The notes under the pieces: model-generated | Database searches by the model: none | What the model saw: only the letters and a program-made list of their open reading frames with translations | What the model was told of the DNA's origin: nothing | In this document: positions 10,082-17,896 of the stretch, one piece after another | Numbering within the stretch: the first letter of the stretch is position 1 | Layout: each line of letters opens with the position of its first letter | NCBI GenBank assembly: GCA_032718475.1 | Contig: JAUCBJ010002137.1 | Coordinates: 1 to 20,932 of the forward strand | Length of the DNA stretch: 20,932 bases | Source of the DNA: Nemertoderma westbladi | Lineage: Eukaryota > Xenacoelomorpha > Nemertodermatida > Nemertodermatidae | Reading direction: 5' to 3' | Translations under genes and position numbers: made by a program

Positions 10082-12569
10082 GCTACAGTACCTAATCCAA
10101 GTACATTACCCCACGTTAGAAACCATGTCAACTTGCTACATAATCGAAGTACATTACCCCGCGTTAGAAACCGTGTCAACTAGCTACCTAATCCAAGTAC
10201 ATTACCCTGCATTAGAAACCGTGTCAACTTGCTACCTAATCCAATTACATTACCCCACGTTAGAAACCGTGTCAACTTGCTACCTAATCCAAGTACATTA
10301 CCCCACGTTAGAAACCGTGTCAACTTGCTACCTAATCCAAGTACATTAACCCACATTAGAAACCGTGTCAACTTGCTACATAATCCAACTACATTACCCC
10401 ACGTTAGAAACCGTGTCAACTTGCTACCTAATCCAAGTACATTACCCCACGTTAGAAACCGTGTCAACTTGCTACCTAATCCAAGTACATTACCCCACGT
10501 TAGAAACCGTGTCAACTTGCTACCTAATCCAAGTACATTACCCCACATTATAAACCGTGTCAACTTGCTACCTAATCCAAGTACATTACCCCACGTTAGA
10601 AACCGTGTCAACTTGCTACCTAATCCAAGTACATTACCCCACGTTAGAAATCTTGTCAACTTGCTACCTAATCCAAGTACATTACCCCACGTTAGAAACC
10701 GTGTCAACTTGCTACCTAATCCAATTACATTACCCCACGTTAGAAACCGTGTCAACTTGCTACCTATTCCAAGTACATTACCCCACGTTAGAAACCGTGT
10801 CAACTTGCTACCTAATCCAATTACATTACCCCACGTTAGAAACCGTGTCAACTTGCTACCTATTCCAAGTACATTACCCCACGTTAGAAACCGTGTCAAC
10901 TTGCTACCTAATCCAAGTACATTACCCCACGTTAGAAATCTTGTCAACTTGCTACCTAATCCAAGTACATTGACCCCACGTTAGAAATCTTGTCAACTTG
11001 CTACATAATCCAAGTACATTACCCCACGTTAGAAACCGTGTCAACTTGCTACCTAATCCAAGTACATTACCCCACGTTAGAAACCGTGTCAACTTGCTAC
11101 CTAATCCAAGTACATTACCCCACGTTAGAAACCGTGTCAACTTGCTACCTAATCCAAGTACATTAACCCACATTAGAAACCGTGTCAACTTGCTACATAA
11201 TCCAAGTACATTACCCCACGTTAGAAACCGTGTCAACTTGCTACCTAATCCAAGTACATTACCCCACGTTAGAAACCGTGTCAACTTGCTACCTAATCCA
11301 AGTACATTACCCCACGTTAGAAACCGTGTCAACTTGCTACCTAATCCAAGTACATTAACCCACATTAGAAACCGTGTCAACTTGCTACATAATCCAAGTA
11401 CATTACCCCACGTTAGAAATCTTGTCAACTTGCTACCTAATCCAAGTACATTACCCCACGTTAGAAACCGTGTCAACTTGCTACCTAATCCAAGTACATT
11501 ACCCCACGTTAGAAACCGTGTCAACTTGCTACCTAATCCAAGTACATTACCCCACGTTAGAAACCGTGTCAACTTGCTACATAATCCAAGTACGTTACCC
11601 CAAGTTAGAAACCGTGTCAACTTGCTACCTAATCCAAGTACATTACCCCACGTTAGAAACCGTGTCAACTTGCTACCTAATCCAAGTACATTACCCCACG
11701 TTAGAAATCTTGTCAACTTGCTACCTAATCCAAGTACATTACCCCACGTTAGAAACCGTGTCAACTTGCTACCTAATCCATTACATTACCCCACGTTAGA
11801 AATCTTGTCAACTTGCTACCTAATCCAAGTACATTACCCCACGTTAGAAACCTTGTCAACTTGCTACCTAATCCAAGTACATTACCCCACGTTAGAAACC
11901 GTGTCAATTTGCTACCTAATCCAAGTACATTACCCCACGTTAGAAATCTTGTCAACTTGCTACCTAATCCAAGTACATTACCCCACGTTAGAAATCTTGT
12001 CAACTTGCTACCTAATCCAAGTACATTACCCCACGTTAGAAACCGTGTCAACTTGCTACCTAATCCAAGTACATTACCCCACGTTAGAAACCGTGTCAAC
12101 TTGCTACCTAATCCAAGTACATTACCCCACGTTAGAAACCGTGTCAACTTGCTACCTAATCCAAGTACATTACCCCACGTTAGAAACCGTGTCAACTTGC
12201 TACCTAATCCAAGTACATTACCCCACGTTAGAAACCGTGTCAACTTGCTACATAATCCAAGTACGTTACCCCAAGTTAGAAACCGTGTCAACTTGCTACC
12301 TAATCCAAGTACATTACCCCACGTTAGAAACCGTGTCAACTTGCTACCTAATCCAAGTACATTACCCCACGTTAGAAATCTTGTCAACTTGCTACCTAAT
12401 CCAAGTACATTACCCCACGTTAGAAACCGTGTCAACTTGCTACATAATCCAAGTACATTACCCCACGTTAGAAACCGTGTCAACTTGCTACATAATCCAA
12501 GTACGTTACCCCAAGTTAGAAACCGTGTCAACTTGCTACCTAATCCAAGTACTGTACATTACCCCACGT

Positions 12570-12748
12570 CATGCAAGTGATGCTAATGGCAGGTCAATAG
12601 TTACTAGTTACTAATAAATTAAGTTCGGTTAATAGATAAGTGATAGGTATATCTAATGGCAGCTTATATAGACTGCGGCTTATCTACTATATATGCTTAT
12701 GAAAGAGCTCTTATTAACATAAATGGGATTGTTAAATGGCGACTTCAC
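12570..12748. other. Spacer between satellite and 21-bp repeat
   Basis: AT-rich unique sequence. I see no gene, RNA or mobile-element signature in it. Confidence 0.5.
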
Positions 12749-12826
12749 ACCAAGTAATGCCTACATAATACCAAGTAATGCCTACATCATACCAAGTAAT
12801 GCCTACATCATACCAAGTAATACCTG
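12749..12826. repeat. 21-bp tandem repeat, nearly 4 copies
   Basis: ACCAAGTAATGCCTACAT recurs with starts at 12749, 12770, 12791 and 12812, an exact 21-bp period. The last copy is degenerate (TACCTGATGCC). Confidence 0.95.
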
Positions 12827-12889
12827 ATGCCTATACCCTATAACATACCATATAATTTCAATTCATACTGGTGTTTACCTCTCATACCT

Positions 12890-13396
12890 AATCCTACCAG
12901 GAATAGGTTGCTTTCCATATATGGATTCTGTGTGATACTCAATCCAACCTGTAATAGGTTGCTTTCCATATATGGATTCTGTATGATACTCAATCCTACC
13001 TGGAACAGGTTGCTTTCTATATATGGATTCTGTGTGATGCTCAATCCAACCTGGAACAGGTTGCTTTTCATACATGGATTCTGTGTGATACTCAATCCTA
13101 CCTGGAACAGGTTGCTTTCCAGATATGGATTCTGTGTGATACTCAATCCTACCTGGAACTGGTTGCTTTCCATATATGGATTCTGTGTGATACTCAATCA
13201 TACCTGGAACAGGTTGCTTTCCATATATGGATTCTGTGTGATACTCAAACTTACCTGGAACAGGTTGCTTTCCATATATGGATTCTGTGTGATACTCAAA
13301 CATACCTGGAACAGGTTGCTTTCCATATATGGATTCTGTGTGATACTCAATCATACCTGGAACAGGTTGCTTTCCATATATGGATTCTGTGTGATA
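12890..13396. repeat. 51-bp tandem repeat, 10 copies, overlapping the channel exon end
   Basis: Units repeat at an exact 51-bp step; the CCATATATGG core and its variants start at 12915, 12966, 13017, 13068, 13119, 13170, 13221, 13272, 13323 and 13374. On the minus strand each unit reads as 39 nt coding ITQNPYMESNLFQ (with variants), followed by a GT donor-like sequence and 12 nt. The right end (units 9-10) joins the DEG/ENaC exon in frame. CCATATATGG is intact in seven of ten units and matches the SRF CArG consensus, although here it also encodes NPYME. Confidence 0.97.
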
Positions 13397-13509
13397 TTTG
13401 TGAGAACGTATTTCTCGTAGTAACTCTTCTTTAGTAAGTTGTTAATACAGAAGGTAACTGAAGGGAACGGCAATCCAGTTTCGTTTATTTGAGTCGAAGT
13501 AAAAGTTAC
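13357..13509 (-). CDS. DEG/ENaC channel, coding exon 2 (post-TM1 extracellular segment)
   Basis: This is a 153-nt, phase 0/0 exon (51 codons) of a degenerin/epithelial sodium channel family subunit. The acceptor is a pyrimidine-rich tract ending TTTTTTCCAG at 13510. Codons start VTFTSTQINETG and reach LPFPSVTFCINN, the family's conserved FPAVTxCN-type segment just outside the first membrane helix. I place the donor at CAG|GTATGA (13357/13356), where the open frame meets a TGA three bases later. That donor lies inside the first 51-bp repeat unit, so further donor-like copies follow. The exon could instead end earlier at a weaker GT. Exons for the cysteine-rich extracellular domain and TM2 were not found. 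Confidence 0.7.
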
Positions 13510-13875
13510 CTGGAAAAAATACATAACCATCAATACCATCAAGCAATGGAAGTCATTTGGAAAAATTATTAAAAAATACCGTCACAGGAACAATTGGAAT
13601 GAAATTTTATGAAAAATGTCAAAATAGACAAACTGAAAAAATCCCGTTTTGATCTTTCTTGAAATTTCAATCATAAATATTCTTTCTTACATAAATGAAA
13701 AGGCCAATTTCTGAACTCTGTTGTCCCTTGGGGAGGATTTTTTTTTTATTTAACGATTAAAAAGCCAGGAAATGCATCCCTATCCATCGTGTGGCCGATA
13801 TATTCATACAGAAGAAGGTTGGTATACTATAGTATTAAAAACACACTATTATTAACACAATTGCTTCAACCTCAA

Positions 13876-13947
13876 GCCTGGATAGTATAGTGGTTAGTAC
13901 TTTGCGTTGTGGCCGCAAAAACCCCGGCTCGAATCCGGGTCCAGGCA
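13876..13947 (+). tRNA. tRNA-His (GTG)
   Basis: A 72-nt cloverleaf. Acceptor GCCTGGA pairs perfectly with TCCAGGC. The D arm contains AGTGGTTA, the anticodon stem TTGCG/CGCAA encloses loop TTGTGGC with anticodon GTG, and T stem CCCGG pairs with CCGGG. The T loop is CTCGAAT, so the normally near-invariant T54 is C, which also alters the internal B box. A TTTTT Pol III terminator follows at 13951-13955. All stems pair, favouring an active gene or a very recent copy, but the C54 change leaves pseudogene status open. It lies antisense within the channel intron. Confidence 0.9.
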
Positions 13948-13997
13948 CAATTTTTAACATACAATATTGTTATGTACTAAGAATGGAAAAACCTACC

Positions 13998-14094
13998 GTC
14001 TTGGTAGCTCAGTATACACACCCGGCTGATGATAACCGGAAGTTTGAAACCTAGGTACCGGGTTCGAGCCCCAATAGGGTCAGTTGATATTTTT
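13998..14094 (+). pseudogene. Degenerate tRNA-like element (possible tRNA-Ile-derived SINE head)
   Basis: It has an A-box-like TAGCTCAG (14005-14012), a good B box GGTTCGAGCC (14061-14070) and a T run at 14090-14094. The presumed anticodon arm is CCGG-CTGATGATAA-CCGG, which looks like a tRNA-Ile(GAT) loop with an internal GAT duplication. Acceptor and T stems pair poorly. It lies about 50 bp after the tRNA-His gene on the same strand. Confidence 0.5.
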
Positions 14095-14420
14095 CGCTAT
14101 GGATAGAATTATTATGTTGTCCTATTTCATTATATATAAGAATGAAAAAGTTGGTATGAAGAAATGTTTGTTACCAAGAATTATTTAACATTTTTCAGAT
14201 TTACACAAACGGTGAAAATATACCAAATTTCGTTATAACGTTAAATTCATGTTGATGCTTCCTGGAAATCTCTCTGGATCACGTGAGTGACATTTATCCA
14301 CAGCTAGATCGTAATTGTTCAAGTAGAAAATTTAACCTAACAATAATGTAGGCCTATATAATATAAAATAACTACACACAATAGGTCCAACTTATTAAAG
14401 ATGTTGAAGGCCGGCGCCCG

Positions 14421-14449
14421 CTGGTAAAGTTAAAATAAAACTTTACCAG
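14421..14449. repeat. Perfect 11-bp hairpin beside the intron donor
   Basis: CTGGTAAAGTT (14421-14431) and AACTTTACCAG (14439-14449) are perfect complements with a 7-nt loop, 11 nt inside the 5' splice site of intron 1. A 12-bp direct repeat AGGTCCAACTTA occurs at 14383-14394 and 14448-14459 around it. Confidence 0.9.
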
Positions 14450-14460
14450 GTCCAACTTAC

Positions 14461-14739
14461 CTTTTCTTCCGAGTAATAATTGTATAATATCCCGTGGATA
14501 TACCAACAGGTACCGAATGTGCACATTATCAGGAAGGCAATCCATAAACCGCGGACTCCAGTGTTCCTGTCCTTGTCAGATGCTGCATGCACACCGTGCA
14601 GTGTGGTAGTCCGCATCCAATGTTTGGCCAACCACCCACTCCGGTCCCACCCATTATCTGATACAGGTTCATCCAATTCGCCGAATGTCTCATACGATGG
14701 ACTATTTGGTTTCAGTTTTTTCGTCGTTTCGGCTGCCAT
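14461..14739 (-). CDS. DEG/ENaC channel, coding exon 1 (N-terminus and first membrane helix)
   Basis: This is a 93-codon exon (279 nt) encoding the cytosolic N-terminus and TM1 of a DEG/ENaC channel subunit, a trimeric sodium-permeable channel of the plasma membrane. The gating motif His-Gly is at residues 48-49 within TTTLHGV. TM1 runs from about residue 64 (GLWIAFLIMCTFGTCWYIHG) to 86. The exon ends YYSEEK at a consensus donor AAG|GTAAGT, and the next exon continues in phase 0 into the conserved FPSVTFC segment. The start is the first ATG in the frame; A is absent at -3 but G is present at +4. The ligand or stimulus class (acid, peptide, mechanical, bile acid) cannot be told from this fragment. 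Confidence 0.88.
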
Positions 14740-15381
14740 TAATTCTTTTAGGAAACTATTACATATATTATGTTATAAATTAATTATTTGGATCTTTCAT
14801 ATAAATTTGGCAGGTCCTCCATATGCAAATTTCAACCCAAATAGTCTGGCAGATATATGTCGTTTTTCGACTGAACCTTTCATGCGATTAAGACTATAGT
14901 ATAGTACCCCTACTGTCAATAATGGGGGTGACTTTGGTAGGAAATTTTATTGCGATCAATAATGCGACTGATGACCAGCTTGCATAGTTGAGGATTTTGT
15001 GTAATTAGCAAATTAAAAAATTGTCCTCAGGATTGATCCGATTGCTTCCATATATTTTAATAAGAAATTTAATGTTGAAAATTAACAAATGGTACCGGTA
15101 CATGTTTCCAGAACAATTAAACTTACATCACCGGAATCCCCATCTTATGGCCCACTTTTGTGACAATTTTCATTTGAATCACACCTCCCATATTTTTGCT
15201 CGAAACGATTATGTAAAGTTAGTTTTCAATGTATATGGCTGGAAGTTGAAATTAATACATCTATTGCAATTTTAGAGTGGTTTTTTTTAATATATTAAGA
15301 TACAACCTGGAATTTCAAATTGAAGTGATGTTATGGTATGTTATTAAATTAATTTTAAAAACTCAATTAACTATACAAACA

Positions 15382-15419
15382 ATCGTTCGATACGATTTTT
15401 ACGAACGATAAAAATCGTA
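15382..15419. repeat. Two interlocking inverted repeats
   Basis: TACGATTTTT (15391-15400) pairs perfectly with AAAAATCGTA (15410-15419). ATCGTTCG (15382-15389) pairs perfectly with CGAACGAT (15402-15409), which is the loop of the first hairpin. The two folds interlock. Confidence 0.9.
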
Positions 15420-15534
15420 AGGTTTCAGTTTTTACACTGACTGCTTACACTTTTAAATTGAAACTGGGGGTGTTCCCATTGGAATAATAGTGAGTACAAA
15501 CGTTCTGGAACACACCACTACTGGGGGATCGAAA

Positions 15535-15574
15535 ACCGGATAGCTTTTTCGTATAAAGAAAGTCTCTATCCGGT
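15535..15574. repeat. 9-bp inverted repeat
   Basis: ACCGGATAG (15535-15543) and CTATCCGGT (15566-15574) are perfect complements with a 22-nt loop. AAAGAAAGTC occurs within the loop's right side and again about 37 bp later. Confidence 0.85.
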
Positions 15575-15715
15575 GTAGTATTTGGTCACTTTAAAGAAAG
15601 TCCTCAATGATACCAGTTAGGCATCAGTCGGTTTATTGATGACAACGATATTATATACCCGAATCAGTTAAAGTTTACCATGCAAGGAATAATCCAATAT
15701 CTCCCGGGCTAAAAT

Positions 15716-15835
15716 AATTAGTTAATTAACTTTATTAATAATTGGTTGATTAATTATTACAATTAATAATTAGTTAATTAATTATTACAATTTATAATTA
15801 GTTAATTAATCATTACAATTAATAATCATTTATGC
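15716..15835. repeat. 28-bp AT-only tandem repeat, about 4 copies
   Basis: ATTACAATT recurs at 15756, 15784 and 15812, with TAGTTAATTAAT between copies. A more diverged copy precedes. Units contain TAATTA and TTAATTAA. A short (ATA)n run follows at 15848-15867. Confidence 0.9.
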
Positions 15836-15937
15836 GAAAATAAGCAGATAATAATAATAATAATAAATTATGTTAATTTATGCTTCAGAATCTAATATAT
15901 GGGCAAAGCAATTTGGAATCATCATAATTGGCTGGGC

Positions 15938-16370
15938 TAGTTAGACGCCTAGCCTACTAGACGCCTAGCCTTGGTGATGGAGTGCTTAGATACCTAGCCT
16001 CAGTGATGGAGTGCTTAGATACCTAGCCTACTGATACCTAGCCTCAGTGATGGAGTGCTTAGATGCCTAGCCTCGGTGATGGAGTGCTTAGATGCCTAGC
16101 CTCGGTGATGGAGTGCTTAGATGCCTAGCCTCAGTAATGGAGTGCTTAGATGCCTAGCCTACTAGATGCCTAGCCTCAGTGATGGAGTGCTTAGATGCCT
16201 AGCCTACTAGATGCCTAGCCTCAGTGATGGGGTGCTTAAATGCCTAGCCTCAGTGATGGAGTGCTTAGATGCCTAGCCTACTAGATGCCTAGCCTCAGTG
16301 ATGGGGTGCTTAGATGCCTAGCCTCAGTGATGGAGTGCTTAGATGCCTAGCCTAGCCTAGCCTAGCCTCC
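15938..16370. repeat. 29-bp tandem repeat with CCTAG-rich insert units
   Basis: Units of 29 bp (core GATGGAGTGCTTAGATGCC then TAGCCTCAGT) alternate with short CTACTAGATGCCTAGCC insertions. The array ends in four CCTAG pentamers. Three more diverged 29-bp units occur at 16424-16507 after an interruption with ATTCA pentamers and an A-rich stretch (16374-16423). Confidence 0.93.
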
Positions 16371-16423
16371 CCGATTCAATTCAATTCAATATTTATTTTC
16401 CCAGAAATATAAAATAAAATAAA

Positions 16424-16580
16424 TGGAGTGGTTAGATGCCTAGCCACCATGATAGAATGGTTAAACACCTAGCCTCCGTGATAGAGTGGTTAGACGCCAA
16501 GCCTCTTGTGGCCAGTATACCTAAACGGTTACTGTAAAACACTGGCGGTTCAATTCCCGTACGTGACAAATTCCATTTTT
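16424..16580 (+). repeat. Diverged 29-bp units running into a tRNA-like sequence
   Basis: Three 29-bp units with the core GAGTGGTTAGACGCC, which resembles a tRNA D arm/A box, lead into unique sequence with a perfect B-box match GGTTCAATTCC (16547-16557). A TTTTT run follows at 16576-16580. Acceptor and T stems do not pair well. It looks like a tRNA-derived SINE head or decayed tRNA whose 5' part matches the tandem unit. Confidence 0.45.
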
Positions 16581-17042
16581 CACTTCAATTGCTTTGCTCT
16601 TTCAAATTCCTGATTAAATAATACATTTATTCAATTTATGAATGTTAAAACATATAAAAGATTCAATTCCAAATATTATTTATTTATTAATCTGTAATGA
16701 TGTAGAATTTTCCAACCGCTGTTTATATGCTAATTATTTCACCCACGAATGGCGTAAACAATAAATAAAACTCAATTATTGACTGTTAATGTCACTGCTA
16801 ACATTATTGATTTTGATATTCTTTCGTAATCATTTGTAAATTTAATTTGACCGTCAAGTATATTTCCTTGCGGTTCTCGTTCTACTTATGATTGTTGTTA
16901 TAATGGTCGCTGCATGCTACTCAATGCTAGATTATTAATGCCTCGTTTTGAATTACTTCTATACGGCCCAACTTAATTGGAATGCAAAGTAAGTATGGTT
17001 ATTTCATTTTAGAACCATAAGAATATATAATTATATACTAGT
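16581..17042. other. Unassigned AT-rich DNA
   Basis: No gene recognised. Two abutting palindromes, TATATAATTATATA (17024-17037) and CTAGTACTAG (17038-17047), lie at the 3' junction of the LINE copy. Confidence 0.5.
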
Positions 17043-17896
17043 ACTAGGATCGGCATGCTGCATTGCAGCTGCATTTTTAAGAATTGCACCGCGACAACTC
17101 CCTATCACCCATGACATTTGCTAGATCATCCGCATCTTCATGGCCAGTGTCCTTTAAGATTCGTCTCAAGAAAGTCATAGGCTGTACACCATGCTTATTC
17201 ACTCCATGAGGCTGCCAAAGTACAAGATTATGCACTGGCTGGTCCTCACGGCGAATGCAATGCAAAGCGGAGGCGATTTTGTTCTAGTGTCAAGCTTGGG
17301 GGAACCAATGAGACACCTCCAATGTTATATAGTGTCTGGTTGGAGATGTGTGCATTGTACTTGGCACAATGAACGCGGCGTAGCATTCTTGTGAATGTGC
17401 CATCCAGAGATTTGGTGTCCTCAGCAGTTAGAGCCCATCATGGACTCCCATAGAGGAGTACTGGAACTACTGCTGCTCTAAATAATCGGACCTTAAGTTT
17501 CCGATTAATTCTCGGTGACTTCCAAATCCTGGAAAGCCTATTCGAGGCTGCCCATGCCTTTCCCTTACGTATTCGAAGGTCCTCACCTGACTTCCGGATC
17601 CATGATCCCAGGTAACAGAAGTCGTCCACATGCTCAAGCGTACCATCCTTTGAGCTTATGCTCATCCGGTCAGAGACTTGCTGAGGACTTTCAAAGTTAA
17701 CTGTCAAAATTTTGGTCTTTTTGGAGTTAATAAAAAGACCAACACTAGCAGCAACCTGTTCTAATGAGCTGAGGAGCCATTGGGCTCCCTCTAGTGATTC
17801 TGAGAGTACTCCTAAGTCATCAGCAAAGTCTAGATCAGTTAGGTACTTGGCAGGATTTCATCGACTTCTGGAGCCAGCTCATCACCCCATCATCAT
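17043..17896 (-). pseudogene. LINE reverse transcriptase copy 2, decayed and 5'-truncated
   Basis: This is an inverted second copy of the element at 1-1052, with closely similar sequence across the FADD-to-stop portion. It is non-functional. TGA replaces a Gly codon at 17858-17860 and a Cys codon at 17438-17440. A 5-nt deletion near 17255-17262 shifts frame in the RLRFAG/HCFRRE region. A 9-nt in-frame insertion occurs near 17685-17697. About 20 nt found before the stop of copy 1 are missing, and a short deletion lies near 17879. The 3' end coincides with that of copy 1 (CCTAGT). Homology stops near 17896, consistent with 5' truncation. Confidence 0.9.

Larger units (their letters stand above)
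6682..12569. repeat. 48-bp satellite array, about 122 units
   Basis: Head-to-tail units of 48 bp, recognisable by GTGTCAACTTGCTACC and CCAAGTACATTACCCC, fill 5.9 kb. Substitutions recur at fixed unit positions: TGCTAC/TGCAAC, CCAAGTAC/CCAATTAC, CCTAATCC/CCTATTCC, CACGTT/CACATT, AAACCGTG/AAATCTTG. Rare indels break the period: +5 near 7774, +5 (AGTAC) at five units between 8622 and 10092, +1 near 10972, -1 near 11779, +5 near 12552. Because 48 is a multiple of 3, two plus frames and one minus frame stay open for hundreds of codons. The variants change amino acids in every open frame and the indels switch frames, so I treat it as non-coding satellite DNA. Confidence 0.98.
13510..14460 (-). other. 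Intron 1 of the DEG/ENaC gene
   Basis: The donor AAG|GTAAGT (14461/14460) and acceptor TTTTTTCCAG|G (13510/13509) flank 951 nt. Both junctions are phase 0, and the joined frame gives a continuous TM1-to-ectodomain sequence typical of the family. The intron carries a tRNA-His gene and a degenerate tRNA-like element on the opposite strand, and a perfect 11-bp hairpin close to the donor. Confidence 0.75.
14740..15715. other. Region upstream of the channel gene, no gene seen
   Basis: It contains an octamer ATGCAAAT at 14823-14830, about 85 bp upstream of the channel ATG, but no definite promoter. An 84-codon plus-strand ORF at 15021-15275 has no recognisable motif. Several inverted repeats lie between 15382 and 15574. 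Confidence 0.45.

Noticed and set aside
6682-12569. CRISPR-like array
   Set aside because: Units are contiguous with no unique spacers, and the context is clearly animal nuclear DNA.
6687-12614. Long ORFs on both strands (up to 538 codons) with 16-residue repeats
   Set aside because: They follow from a 48-bp, stop-free unit. Frames change at each 1- or 5-base indel and common variants are non-synonymous in every open frame.
12827-13420. 197-codon plus-strand ORF
   Set aside because: It is the antisense shadow of the 51-bp repeat and channel exon.
15021-15275. 84-codon plus-strand ORF
   Set aside because: No motif recognised and no supporting gene signals nearby.
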